Position numbers and translations under genes: made by a program. From Maylandia zebra (lineage: Eukaryota > Chordata > Actinopteri > Cichliformes > Cichlidae), in NCBI RefSeq assembly GCF_041146795.1, contig NC_135180.1, positions 34,890,294 through 34,954,293 of the forward strand: a stretch of DNA of 64,000 bases. Reading direction: 5' to 3'. The notes under the pieces were generated by a model. It had not been told where the DNA came from. It saw nothing but the letters and a program-made list of their open reading frames with translations, and did no database searches. Shown here piece by piece: positions 12,601 to 26,144 of this stretch; the stretch's first letter is position 1, and every line of letters starts with the position of its first letter.

Positions 12601-15600
12601 GTGGACTGCTGAATTATTTAAAGTGTTTCACTATAGAATTTTTTCTTCTTTTGATAAGAAATGAAAATATATCAACCACCAGCAGATTCACAGATAACAG
12701 ATTTAAAAAATCAGCATTTACCTTTTTGAAAGGAAACCCTTTAAGTGATATAAAGAAGACAACAGCGCAGTCCCTTTGCAGGTTTTTGATACAACCTATT
12801 TTATATGAAATTTAGAGTGTAATAAAAAGTTTAATAATTAAAGATATGATTTCTAATCTGACTTCATTTTAAATTAACTTGAATAATTTTGGAACCTAAA
12901 ATGCTTTGTACTTACACGGAAAGCTTCAAATCTCGCATTATGAAAGTATCTTAACCACATACAGCAGATTTGTCTCACATAAAGTCACTGAACCATAAGG
13001 AGAATATTTAGGAGTGAAAATGAGCTGATAGTCCGTCTGCTCTTTCATCTAAAAGCAACTAATCTTACAGCAGCTGTAAGCCGAACAACACATTCTCCTG
13101 CCTTCATCAAGTGTTTCAAGTGACCTCACACACACACACCTAACATATGTCTAACATAAGTAATTCAACTTGTTGCACTAATGATATTAATATATATTTA
13201 TAGTTTTGTGTTAAAAAGAGTGCTTATCAATTTAAATTGCTCGTCACCGTCTTTAATCCATATTATTTTCCTACAGCACCATCATAAGTGCTATAATTCA
13301 GATGTACATTTCTTTCTCAAACATATTTCAGTTTTATTGAATGTATAATATGTGTAAAAAATATTTACATCAACCATAACTGCATTACAAAAGCTGTGAC
13401 TTAAAAAAAAGAACACTGTAGTATGTACAGTGATTGCTTTATCAATTTTATGGTACCTAATATGTTCTGCAATCCTGCAGCTGTTGTTCGTTTTCTTTTG
13501 TTTTTGTTCTGGAGTCGATGCTTTAATAAATACATTTTTCTACGGCACAAAGGGAAACCTACGCAGTGCTTGATGTGTCTAGCCGATGTTGCTGTGGGTG
13601 GCGGCAGAACCAGAACGCAAAGAAGTCCTGCTCCCTTCTCTCCCTGGTGTTTATTTTTTTCATTTGTGAACAACATAAAAATGCAATTTGCCCAAATGCT
13701 CTCTGCCTCTTCTTTTAGTACATAAAGCACTATTTTACTGCTCTACTTCTTTTCTTCTTGGATTTATTTCTCCTTGGAACATTTTCAGGCAAGCAAATGG
13801 AACTTGTTGCGTTGAAGGTAAGACACATCTGGACGGCTGTTAATGCTCTACATTGCTCTAATCTCCGTTTGCAGTATAATAAAGGATTGCATGTGGCATC
13901 TAAAAGGTTTGCAGAGAATTATCACCTGATGCTGCACTTCCCGTCAGCTCTGCAGAACGTCTTAGTGCTCATTTCCAGCTGTAGCAGGCAGCTGTTTTCA
14001 TCAAAAAGCTCCACAACTCAGCCAGCAGGAATCATATCCCAGCATTTCAAGCTATCCATGGTGCCAAAGTCGTTTTGCTACTATATAGGCCTGCAGTATA
14101 ATTAAAGAGACTATTACGAGGAACGTTTAGGAAAGTGCAGCATGATATATATTTGTTATTATGTTCCAACACAGTGAGCTAATGCTTTATTCCATTAGCT
14201 CTGCAAGTGTCAGGGCATGTTTTCAGCCCACTCTTTCCAGCATGCAGATTTTTGTTTTACTTTGACCTGAATTCACCAAATCCTCCGGAGCAGCTGTGCA
14301 GGGTGAACTCTGATTTGAATAAGACTAAGAAATTGTGTTGAGCTGCGGCTGAAGCACAGAAGCATCCAGAGCTGCTGCGTGGGCTGACGAGGACAGATTA
14401 GCATAATGAGGATATAGGCAGAATCTTTGGGTAATCTTCTAAACATAACAAAAAGTGTGAACAGTGTGTTCGCAAGTATGCATGAGGAAGATGACAAAGA
14501 GGAATCAGCAATGGAGTCTAAATTTGTGTGAGCATCTTTAGAAGGCAGCAGCGAGAGACGGTGTCGATGCGTGTGAGAGAGAGGCGGCATTTTTAGAGTG
14601 GTGGGCCTTTACGCAGTTTATGTTCCATAATACAGATTTACACTTTATAAATGACAATAAACCAAAGAAATAAATAAAAATGAATAAACAAATGGATAGA
14701 TTATAAAAGGCGACATGTCTTCATTACTTTATTAGGAAATGAATAAGAAATTATATGTTGCTGGGAAATAGTCACCTTAAAGGTTTTCACCTCAAACTAA
14801 TTATTAAACATTAAATGCTATTCAGGCAATGCATGTTTTCAGATTTATATTTAGCTCATTTCAGAGAAAGACCAAGACATGCAATGAAAGAAATATGTAA
14901 TTAAGGCTAAATTTGTGAGCCTGCAAGTGCAGCTAAGTACAAGAGTAGTCAAAGAGCCACCGCCCGGCTAACAGTTATGCTCATTTTTATTGCATTACCC
15001 CATTAAAATGGCATGATTAGAGAAATTAATTGCCAAAAGGTGATTTTTTTTACTGGATTTTAGCAATTTTTTGGGTAGAAATATACAATTTATCTTTTTG
15101 CATTATGAGGGATCAAGAATAGATTCGGCAGCAATGCTTGGAAGTAAAAATAGTGAAATCTTGAGCAGGGTTAGACAGTGTAAGCTCTCCTCTAATAGGA
15201 TGTGTGAAACATGCAGTCATGCCAACAAAGCTCTTACAGCACAGACAGAAAAGCATGGCTTAACATGCGTGTATTACATTAAGTATATGTAATGCAGCGT
15301 ATTGTATAATTAACTGATAAAGGCTATTGCATTATTTTATTTGCATTATTTTTTAAAGGAGCAGGATTAAAATAAGTTTTTTTTATCTGTTGTGTGTCTA
15401 CCGTGCAAAAGACCTGACTGGATATACAGAGTGTTGTCAAGTGTTGGCTACATTTACAGGATTGTGCTGTTGTTTTAACACAGACATAATACACGTGTTA
15501 CACATTTGGTTGTTCCAATCAGAAAAATGTAACACATCCAGTGTTGCAACATAATACAGCCATAGTCCAAATTTGACTCTATTTTTGGCACAAGTTTGAA

Positions 15601-18040
15601 GACATGCATAGAAACAGAGCTTATTACTGCCGTTGTTGTTCTATTTTTACTGTAATAACGTTCCCTCGCCTCCCGGCCCTGCAAATCACACAAACCCACA
15701 AGGACACATTAGTCTTTCCACAGTTTATGAGAAGCCAGCAGCCCTCTGCACTCAGACTGCACTCTGAAAACAAGACAGTTCTTCAAAGGTCCAAAATGGT
15801 GCTTTGGTCGTGACCAAGACCATAACAGTTTAACGTTGGTGGCTCCTAATTCCCACTATTACGTCACTAATACGCCACCTTTGTATTAAAATACATGCCA
15901 CGCAGGGGGTGGGAATATCTGTAAGGAAGCCAAACAGGAAATTCCTTCTCTTAGATGGTGCAGGAAAAGACTTTAGGAGGGTTAGACTTACCAATATCAT
16001 GTATGAAAATATAAGCAATAAAGCCATACTTCATTAGTGTACCCACATGTGACATTCATTAATTACAAGACTGTGATCAAATCTGTGAAAAACAAAGACA
16101 CTCCTGTTTTTTTGGCCAAAGTATTCCTCTGGAAACCAGAAGAGCCGGCTGCAGGTATCTTACAGAGTCATTTTTAATCACAGTGTAGCAGCCTCTCGAC
16201 ACGTTTGGCTCTGCCCAGCGGGTTCGACTATCCACCTGTCTTTGAGACCCCCAAACCATCACGCGAACCCTGTCGGGAGACATTAGACTTTCCGTGATGT
16301 ATGGAAGTGAGCCAGAGAGCGCTGAAACCACATCAGGCTGCTCTGACTGCCTGAGGCTGCTACACATTACAGTCACAGCGGAGCAACAAAAACACACAAT
16401 GTAAGCTCCTTCGTTCTCTCGTGGTTGTTTTTGCTTTATTTTATGATCTGCAGGTATCACGCATGATCATTTACCTGTCTGTCCGTTACAGGTAACATCT
16501 CTTTACCGACCCAGTGGTCACTACTGCATAACTGAGTCACACGCCAAATCAAATTTTAACAAAGAGAGCTGTATGTTCTTGTAATCTTGTAAAAATGTAA
16601 ATCGTTGGTGAATATTCTGTCAAAACCCATCACATCGGTCCCAATAAAATGCATTAAAATAGGGAATGACAAACATAAGTCCTCAATGACTTATAAGGTT
16701 TATATATAGCAGCAAAATATTTGCTGTTTGGACATTCTTTCTAAGAATCTGAGCCTCTATATGACAATACATGAACATTATCTTAGGGAAAAGTCTGTAT
16801 GTGTGCCAGAGAGCACAGCGCACAGGGAGGAGACTGATAACACGGCTTGAGAGTGTATCAGAAAAGCAACAGTGAGAAGTTTGACGTTAAAATTGGGATG
16901 CCAAATACCTCGATATGATCAGGGCTGTGGTGAAAGGCAGTTTTAAATATGAATTAATATCTGAGACATGTATTATTTCTACTTTGAGACATTGTTTGAT
17001 TATTATTAGTCAGCTGGTAATCAAGAAGCTGATGAATGAGTCAGTGATAACTAAAGATGATTGAGGCAGCTGAGGCAAACGCTGACACGACTTCAGGGTT
17101 CTGCCTACTACTCTCCATAAAAGGCTTTTGCTTTTCTCCACCTTTAAAAATACATAAACACTCCTACTCCAGCCTTTCCTTGCCTTTTCTATCTGTTTCA
17201 GTGTAGCCTCACTCCTTAACCCCTTTTACTTGTTTCCTCCCTTCAGTCTTCTTTGCCTCGGGCTTTCCATCCCTGCTTTTCTCCATCCCTTCCTCTTTCC
17301 TCATTTGAACAAGAGACATTGGAAGACAGCAGTCGGAAAAAAATAAATGTCAGGACTAAGTGAGATTCAAGACAGACTTAGCGGATTGGTGAACTTGAAC
17401 TAACCTTCAGTCTTTGCATTCCTCTGCTCTGCTTTTAAGTTATTACTGTTGCGGGTCATTTAATAACTGAATGATAATCTGATCAGGCTAAGTGCTCGGA
17501 AATAAAGAGGATGAAATGAAGCTTTCTTTATTCCTCCAGTCAGACGGATGAGATCCCAAGGTTTCAATCCAAAATGCAATGAAGCAGATTTCATTGGAAA
17601 AATCTTTGATGTTAGAACAAGAAATAAAAATCTATCTATAGGATATATTTAAACAGCAAAAAAATCAAAGTTATTCAGCAGTGTTAAACTTTCCACCTTA
17701 AGGAAAAAACTGTAGAACGCAGTGGCTAAACACGAGCCCTCAGAGAACGTCAGCCTGTTATGGCATCTTTGCGTCATCATGGGACATCTGTGCCTTTTTA
17801 TGTGACATATCACACAATAAGATCTTGACCTTGAAAAAAACAAGAAAGGTCAAAGTCCAATGCTACGCCAACTTAGGTGCTATGTTCCCCAAGGCTTAGA
17901 GAAAATGCCACCCAAAAAAATTTGGGTTAGTTAGTTTTGGTGTAGGTAGTGCACGCCTGAAATCATTGCATGGTTCATTGTACTAGCAGACCATCCAAGA
18001 AGGTTGTGCTGCAGTTTTGGTGAGGGAAATTCCCTTTTAT
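9621..18040. other. Intergenic, no gene seen
   Basis: Long A/T-rich non-coding stretch. The longest open frames (13401-13730, 13758-14105, 16077-16460) lack recognisable domains and splice context. It could be an intron or a gene desert; the sequence does not decide. Confidence 0.4.
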
Positions 18041-18042
18041 TT

Positions 18043-18365
18043 GCCCCTTCATCCATTCACTTCTGCTGAAGCCTATCCCAGCTGTCTTAGGGTGAGAGAC
18101 AGGGTTCACCCTGGACAGGCCGCCAGTCTGTCACAGGGCTAACACATAGACACAGACAGCCATTTGTCCTCAAATTCACTCCCACATTCACACCTACTGG
18201 CCATTTAGAGTTTTCAATTAAACTATCCCCACTAACTGCATGTCTTTGGACTGTGGGAGGAAGCTGGAGTACCCAGAGAGAACCCATGCAAACACAGGGA
18301 GAGCATGCTCCACACAGAAAGAACTGAACTCAGGACCTTCTTGCTGTGAGGCAACAGTGCTAACC
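18043..18365 (+). repeat. Dispersed teleost repeat, copy 1
   Basis: Contains CCTATCCCAGCTGTC, ACCCTGGACAGGCCGCCAGT, CATGTCTTTGGACTGTGGGA, GAGAACCCATGCAAACACAG and CTTCTTGCTGTGAGGCAACA, the standard phrases of a very abundant fish interspersed repeat. I do not assign it to a superfamily. Two inverted copies are at about 59855-60135 and 62262-62510. Confidence 0.8.
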
Positions 18366-21300
18366 AACAGTGCTATTTGTACTTAGCACTAATTAGGGGG
18401 TATCTATCTCTGTGTGGCAGCTAAGCTTATAGTCTGGGTGCAGATTCCTAACCGAGCTACCCAGTATTCACTCTCCATCTTCTTGTCCAAATATGCTGCA
18501 GGTGGCTCCAGAATAATCCACACAGTGTTGGACAAATGTCATGTTGGGTAGGTTTATTCTTTATATACACTCTATGATCACACCTAGTTACATCCTAAAC
18601 AGAGGCAGGTGACCTTATATAGGATGCCAAGATGTAAGAAGTCAGTGCAACTGGAGAAACATATCAGTAAGTGTCAATATTTATAAGACAACAAATAATG
18701 CTTGTATTGTTATAGCTTTAAGTGAGTTTCTTGTACAGTTGTCATGGTTTCAGTCACCTCATTCTTAACCACAATTAAAAACTGTCTTGAATGTGCATTT
18801 CTACGTTTAACTAGCCAGCACAGCCTGTTGCTGCAGCAATCACAATGGAGAGCAGAAATAGATGAGCAAGTTTACTATTTTCTATTTTTTCCAAACTCTC
18901 CTTTATTATTTTACCACAGCCTTTGCATTTGAGCCCCCAAATGAAACACACAAACTGCTTTTTGGCAGCTTGTGCATGCAATCAATGCTGTCTTTACCTC
19001 TGTGTCCGATGTTTATTACAGCCCACTTCTTTAATCTTAATCTTAAGACTTCCAGTGCCTCCTTTGTCTCGTTTTGAGCTTCTGTCTGGTAAAAAATACC
19101 CCTTGCAGAGTCCTGGAACATGGACATTGGGCTCAAGGAAAATGAAATCATGTAAATTCAGACTGAGTCACTTGTTGCTGAGGTTAGGGGTGAAGTGGAT
19201 GTACTTTGCTCTGTGAAAGTGGAGGCAGTTTTCTGGATGGACATTTGGAATACAAAGGGACTATTTATGCAACACACTCAGTGCCAGCTAAATCTCCTTT
19301 ACATAAGTCAGCTTATGGAGCAACAGACTGTCTGAAAACAGGAAAGGTTCAGTCGGAGTAAACTGTCAGTACAATAATTCACTGCCACGTGTCTGACAAC
19401 AGAATCTGTTATTAAAGTCAACCATATTAAATTTTAACGGAAACATATTTTAAAATTATATCACATTATGTCATGTTGAAACTCGACACAACGGGAGAGG
19501 GGGAACAACACTATGGAAGCAACTCCATTACTATTGCACTGACCTATTTCTGTGAGTTATATAACATATAGAGCACAGTCCCCTTTTGGAGGACTGTGAA
19601 CAGCAGGATTTTTATATTATAAGTGTGTGAAGTTGGTATACCTCAGACTTTCATTTCACATTGCTCATTTTGTAATGTAGTAAAAGCGAGCTGGTAACTG
19701 TACAGTGTCATGGTTCTGCAAGTCTCACTGAGTCTCCTTTTTTCTCACATTAGAGGAATTTATTGCACTTTTTCCCTTGATGCATGTATCTTTCTATTGT
19801 ACTCAGGATGTTGGGAATATAGATTTATCATTAGTGAGATAAATTATAGTGAAAGGGTTTATTTTTCAGGAAAAACTCATATTCACTATTGAATCTTGAG
19901 TGCTTTTAGTTTTAATAGATGATTAAGATGCGTTCGTATATTTCATTTTTTTATCTTTATGTCTGGGGTCATTATGGGGATCCTGACCACCAGACTGATA
20001 AAACATTTCTTTGCTACTAACGCCACAATCTGGCTTTTTATGAAGAAGTTGTGAAATTTTAGAGCAAAATTTTAAATGTCATGGTTTTTTCCTATGCTTG
20101 ATGTTACACTGCAAAATGTTTATTGTCAAATTGCGAGTAACTTATTATCCAGCTCTTGCTGTATTTTACATCGCAAAACTGACTAGACCTTTTGGAGTAC
20201 AATAAAAAAAAGCTATGTTTTAACATGCTGTATGTTACAGTGTTATACTGACATATTGTAAAAATAAAATGCTGCAGTACATTTAACAGTGTGCGCTGAG
20301 CAGTGAGGTTTTAGTGTTTGATTGTCACACTGCAGATTTGCAGGAAAATGAGGGTTTGCATTTCATCTGTCATATCCAGCCCACAAAAACGCTTTGTTTT
20401 ACAAGGCAAAGCATCGCTTTTAAGCTATCTAACGTAACCTGAACCACAAAACCTTGCAGGGTTGGACTGCAGACATCACATCATAGTGGAGCTCATCAGT
20501 CAGACTGATGCGCTCTTAGCTTACCCACATCTAAGGGCACTCAGGCAATAATTGCTTGTATTTGAGCCAACAAACAACACCTTTCACATGACACATAGTT
20601 ATTTGAGCCATTGTTAACTTTAAAATATTGATTGTTGCAGCCTGAACAAAAGTAAACAAGTGTGTACAGTGGATTAAGTAATGGCCAATTCAATGATTAA
20701 AGTACTCAATCATGAATATTTAATCATAACATAAAGGAGGATGCTAACTAATGGAGAATAAAGCAGATCAGCAACTTAAAGGAGAGCAATTCCTCTCCCC
20801 GGCAGAATAATATTTGGTTTCCACAATAAGAAAATCACAAGAAATATTGTTTTAGATCTTAAAGTGCACAATATCACCGAGTCTTTACCAAAACTGCTGC
20901 ACATCAACTAAAAACAAACAACAATTCAACAAGAAAACACAGACAGAACAAAGTGGACCCCTCAACACTCCAGAGCTAAAAGGCTGACTTAACTTTCAAT
21001 TGTCTGAAATTCATTGGTACAGTAAGACTACATGAGGAGAATGACACGTTAATCCACTTTTGCTGTCGTAACAGTTTCAAATGGGCAGTCCTACTTTACC
21101 AAACTCCCAGTCTTGAAGAGTCTGATCAGAATGGTTCGTCTGCCTTCTCCCGCGTGCAGATGGCTGCCCAGCAGGACTTCGGAGCGAGCAGCAGCTCGTC
21201 TCCGACATCCAATTCATCTCTTATCCAGCAGCCTGAACTCTGACCTAAGTTTAAATGAGGGCCTACACACACAAGGCTCTCTGGAAAGATGATGTAAGTC

Positions 21301-22876
21301 ATGAAGAGATGAATGAGTAAAGGCCCAGACTGCAAAAACACATGGCACCTTTACTGCCCAGTAAACTGTTACGACCCAAGAAGAAGAAGAATCCTCAATG
21401 AGGAAATCATCACCTCGCCATCACTACAGCCTCAACTAAAGTTTTGTTTTAAGTGTCTACCTGTAATGGAAGGTTTAAATTGTCAGTAAGGCAAATTAAA
21501 TGAAGTATAGTTACCATTGTTTATTTTGATGTGCAAAGGCTTATAACACAGGTCTGCAACCAAAAAACTGCATAGGATTTTTTGACTGTTTCTTAGGGAT
21601 TTTTACTCACTGAAACCAGGAAAATATTTTTAAAAACTCCATCTCATCAGGTTTTCTTGCAATTTCCATTTTTAAACTGAAATCTGGTAAACTATACTTG
21701 AGTCAAAGAACCATATCCAATAATGATTTCTTACATAAATTTAATATGTCTAAGAGTGAGACTCAAGAGAAGGGGGGAGGTGGGTTTGGCGGTGTGAGGA
21801 GCTCAGATGATCATGTCCCAACAGCTTTATTTTGTTCATCGCAAAAGGTAAGGAATCTCAGAAACATTATGCATAAATAATTGTAATAAAATATTTTTGT
21901 TTTCATCACTGTTGTGCTTTTTTAAATATAAACTCCTCATGTTTTGCAAAAAAACAACAACAACTGTATGTGATGGAGGAAAATGGAGATCAATTTGGAT
22001 TCAGCACCCTAAAAAGCATCAAATTTACCAATCAAATATCCCACACAGCTGAAAAAAACTATTTTTTTGCAGACCTATGTAATCAAACCTTGACCATAAT
22101 TTGATAACCAGAAGCTTAAATAACACAGTCGAGATTTGTTTAACAAATATTTAACCAAAATTTACATTGAAATCTCAAACTGAAAAAATGTTGATTGGTT
22201 TTGTCCAAACTTGTTTCTGCAATACTTGACACCTGCTGCTCACTCGCAATTAGTAATTTAATTATTAATACAAATGTGAAATTTAAGTCTGTGGCAAACT
22301 GATTTCTGGATCCACCAGCGTAGGACGAGAGAGGATTGGATGCCAGTGAAAATTAGTCACTTGTACAACAAGAAGTAAGATCACTTTTAGCAACACGGAT
22401 TGGATGGGTCCCACGCTGATACCTTTGATCAACAGAGTTCTTACACAGCTGCCAGTTAGAGGACAATAGATACTGGCATTAGATAGAAATGGCTGAGTGC
22501 AGAAGAAAGACTTTATTTTGAGCTATAATAAATTCTACAACTACATGTGAAATGAAATCACTGAAAAAATAATTTAAATTATGTTTTAGGAAAAGCATAT
22601 ACTTTTTATTTTTATTTTTCCCACTAAAGCTAATTCTGAATACAAACGGAAAAATGTTTAAAAACGTAGATCCCAAACTTTTATAACTCTGGTATTGTGA
22701 AAAATAAACTCAATCCTGTCATGGGAGTTTTATTTTGAAATGTGGCAAACGTCCTGTATGTAGTTTTGTAGTGAAAAGGAAAAAGGGGGATCTTAAAATG
22801 TCACGAGCATGTGCCTCATGAATGAAGTCCTTGTTACAAGTATTGGATTTCTAATTTTGTGAAATTTTCTTTCTGA

Positions 22877-22877
<1 letters not shown>
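18366..22877. other. Intergenic, no gene seen
   Basis: A/T-rich, with no coding or repeat signal I can name. Open frames of 60-100 codons overlap on opposite strands and lack domains. Confidence 0.4.

Positions 22878-22961
<84 letters not shown>
22878..22961. repeat. (TA)n microsatellite, left of the composite insertion
   Basis: About 40 TA units with one GT interruption near 22896. Confidence 0.95.
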
Positions 22962-22964
<3 letters not shown>

Positions 22965-23580
22965 GGGTGCAACGATACACAAAATTCACGGTTCGGTTCG
23001 GTTCGGTTCGATACTTTGGTGTCACGGTTCGATATTTTTTCGATACAAAAAATGTTCATGCATTTTTAATTTGTCATTTATTAAAATTATAAATATATAT
23101 TTTAACTCAAAAGTACAGTTTTTAAATTTAACCCTAACCCTTGTGCGTGTTTTTTATTTTGACAGCGAATGCGCACCTGCGGACCACTTATGTGCAGCCC
23201 TGGTTATTTAGCTCATCATATTGCAGCCACAGAAATTCTTTTGTCCATGAAACCATAAAGCTGCACTTTCTTTTTGCCTTATAGTCTGATTTGTCATAAC
23301 TTCTCCGTTTTGTGGTAAGCTTTTCTTTGGCTGTCACTTCTTCACCCCGACCTGTCTTATTTGGCTCAGCAGAACTGAAATGCTTTTACACACGCACTCA
23401 CATAAGCTCAGCGATTCTCTGCGCGATCAACCTCTCACATGTTTAAGCTTGCTGCGGGAGATTTCACTTGTCATGTTTGCATAGTAAGCTAACGATTAAT
23501 AAGACGATGTCAGAGGAATTGGTGCACAAATTATCATCACTCACAGATCAGTGCTGTCGCTCTCTATACACAGTTCGCAC
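22962..23580 (+). mobile_element. hAT-like transposon end (fragment)
   Basis: Begins TAGGGGTGCAACGATACAC, followed by repeated GGTTC units, GATACTTTGGTG and TTTTTTCGATAC, a terminus widely seen in fish hAT-type elements. It starts exactly at the edge of the (TA)n tract, as expected if the target was TATATATA. No transposase frame remains, and the right end is not visible before the LINE begins. Confidence 0.6.
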
Positions 23581-23589
23581 GATTGCAAA

Positions 23590-26059
23590 GTGGCTAGAGG
23601 CTAGAGGGCAAGATCAAAGTAGCACGGAGGGAGGTTAGCCAACTAACGGAGTTGCAGAAAGGTGCGACAAATAAGGTGCCTAAGAAATACAGCAAGCTGT
23701 CCATACCTGAGGCCTTGGAAACTGCCAAGTAAAGACTCACAGCATTGGCCAGCCGCTTGAGGAGGTACACCAGAGAGATAGAAGGCAGGAGAATAAACCA
23801 GCTGTTCTCCACAGAACCAGCAAAGGTGTACTCTCAGTGGCAAGGGAACAATAAGAGAACAGCACCACCAAGGCTGGAGACGGAGCAATACTGGAAGAGC
23901 ATATGGGAGAAGGATGCAACCCATAACGGCAATGCTCAGTGGCTAGAGGATCTGAGGGCAGACCACAGCGACCTCCCTGAACCAGCTGCTAGTTAACGAG
24001 AGACACCCGGAATGGCTAACTGAAGGCCGAACGGTCCTGATCCCCAAGGACCCCAAGAAGGGACCGGTCCCCTCCAACTACCGACCAATAACCTGCCTCA
24101 GTACTACATGGAAGCTCCTGTCAGGCATCATATCGGCTAAGATGAACAGGCACATGGGTCAATACATGAGCGGGACACAGAAAGGAATTGGCAAGAATAC
24201 CAGAGGCGCAAAACACCAGCTACTGGTAGACAGAACAATCAGCCGAGACTGCAAGACCAGACTGACCAACCTGTGCACTGCCTGGATTGATTACAAGAAG
24301 GCCTATGACTCAATACCCCACAGCTGGATACTGGAATGCCTAGAATTGTACAAGATCAATGGGACCCTAAGAGCCTTCATCAGGAACTCAATGGGGATGT
24401 GGCGTACAACACTAGAGGCCAACTCCAAGCCCATAGCACAAGTCACCATCAAGTGCGGGATCTACCAAGGAGATGCTCTGTCCCCACTGCTGTTCTGCAT
24501 AGGCCTGAACCCCCTCAGTGAGATCATTAACAAGACTGGCTACGGATACCGACTACAGAACGGAGCAGTTGTCAGCCACCTCCTGTACATGGATGACATC
24601 AAGCTGTATGCCAAGAGTGAACGAGACATCGATTCACTGATCCACACTACCAGGCTATACAGCAATGACATTGGAATGTCGTTCGGACTGGAGAAGTGTA
24701 GTCGGATGGTAACAAAGAGAGGGAAGGTAGTCAGAACTGAGGGGATTGAACTACCAGAAGGCAACATTGCAGACATAGAGGACAGTTACAAGTACTTGGG
24801 GATCCCGCAGGCGAATGGGAACCATGAAGAGGCCGCTAGAAAAGCTGCAACCACCAAGTACCTGCAGAGGGTCAGGCAAGTCCTGAGGAGTCAGCTGAAT
24901 GGTAAGAACAAGATCCGGGCCATCAACACGTACGCCCTGCCCATGATCAGGTACCCTGCTGGGGTAATAGGCTGGCCAAAGGAGGAGATAGAAGCCACTG
25001 ACATAAAGACAAGAAAGCTCCTTACCATGCATGGAGGGTTTCACCCCAAGTCCAGCACCCTGAGGCTGTATGCTAAGCGGAAGGAGGGGGGCCGGGGACT
25101 GGTGAGTGTCAGCACCACAGTCCAGGATGAGACAACGAACATCCAAGAATACATTGGGAAGATGGCCCCAACTGACCGAGTGCTCAGTGAATACCTCAGG
25201 CAGCAGAAACCCAAGAAAGAGGAGGGAGACGAGGAACCATCATGGAAGGACAGGCCCCTGCACGGTATGTACCACCGGCAGATAGAGGAGGTGGCTGATA
25301 TCCAGAAATCCTACCAGTGGCTGGACAAAGCTGGACTGAAAGACAGCACAGAGGCACTAATCATGGCAGCACAAGAACAAGCTCTGAGCACAAGATCCAT
25401 AGAGGCTGGGGTCTATCACACCAGGCAAGACCCCAGGTGCAGGCTGTGTAAAGATGCCCCAGAGACAATCCAGCACATAACAGCAGGGTGCAAGATGCTA
25501 GCAGGCAAGGCATACATGGAACGCCATAACCAAGTGGCCGGCATAGTGTACAGGAACATCTGTGCCGAGTATAACCTGGAAGTCCCGAGGTCAAAATGGG
25601 AGATGCCCCAAGGGTGGTGGAGAATGACCGAGCTAAGATCCTGTGGGACTTCCAGATACAGACGGACAAAATGGTGGTGGCTAACCAACCGGACATAGTG
25701 GTGGTAGACAAACAGAAGAAGACGGCCGTAGTGATCGATGTAGCGGTTCCGAATGACAGCAATATCAGGAAGAAGGAACACGAGAAGCTGGAGAAATACC
25801 AAGGGCTCAGAGAAGAGCTCGAGAGGATGTGGAGGGTGAAGGTAACGGTGGTCCCCGTGGTAATCGGAGCACTAGGTGCGGTGACTGCCAAGCTAGGCGA
25901 GTGGCTCCAGCATATCCCGGGAACAACATCGGAGATCTCTGTCCAGAAGAGCGCAGTCCTGGGAACAGCTAAGATACTGCGCAGGACCCTCAAGCTCCCA
26001 GGCCTCTGGTAGAGGACCCGAGCTTGAAGGATAAACCGCCCGCATGGGCGTGCTGGGTG

Positions 26060-26063
<4 letters not shown>
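23590..26063 (+). mobile_element. R4-clade (Rex6/Dong-like) LINE, 5'-truncated and broken
   Basis: Non-LTR retrotransposon with a restriction-enzyme-like endonuclease. The reverse-transcriptase part reads SNYRPITCLSTTWKLLSG, AWIDYKKAYDSIPHSWI and the active-site LLYMDDIKLYA. A Cys/His finger follows (CRLCKDAPETIQHITAGC), then PDIVVVDKQKKTAVVIDVAV of the PD-(D/E)XK nuclease, ending ILRRTLKLPGLW at 26012. The 3' end is a short tail running into (TA)n. The frame has three lesions (see the pseudogene entry). The 5' boundary next to the hAT fragment is only good to about 20 bases. Confidence 0.88.
23594..26012 (+). pseudogene. Defective LINE ORF (reverse transcriptase plus endonuclease)
   Basis: Three disabling changes are visible. 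There is an in-frame TAA at 23730-23732. Near 23970 the reading frame changes abruptly, and the stretch expected between the N-terminal part and the RT domain is missing, consistent with an internal deletion. Near 25600 a one-base shift in a C run moves the nuclease domain into another frame, so the RT frame stops at 25698 while the nuclease continues to 26012. The longest intact piece is 24142-25698 (518 codons). The copy cannot encode a full protein. Confidence 0.85.

Positions 26064-26141
<78 letters not shown>
26064..26141. repeat. (TA)n microsatellite, right of the LINE
   Basis: About 39 TA units directly after the LINE 3' end. It is either the target site or was expanded from the element's tail. 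Confidence 0.95.

Positions 26142-26144
<3 letters not shown>

Noticed and set aside
13758..14105. 115-codon plus-strand frame
   Set aside because: No domain, low-complexity surroundings, no conserved signature.
23130..23145. AACCCTAACCCT as an interstitial telomere repeat
   Set aside because: Only two units, within chance expectation.
24540..25993. Minus-strand frames of up to 210 codons
   Set aside because: They are antisense shadows of the LINE reverse-transcriptase and endonuclease frames.
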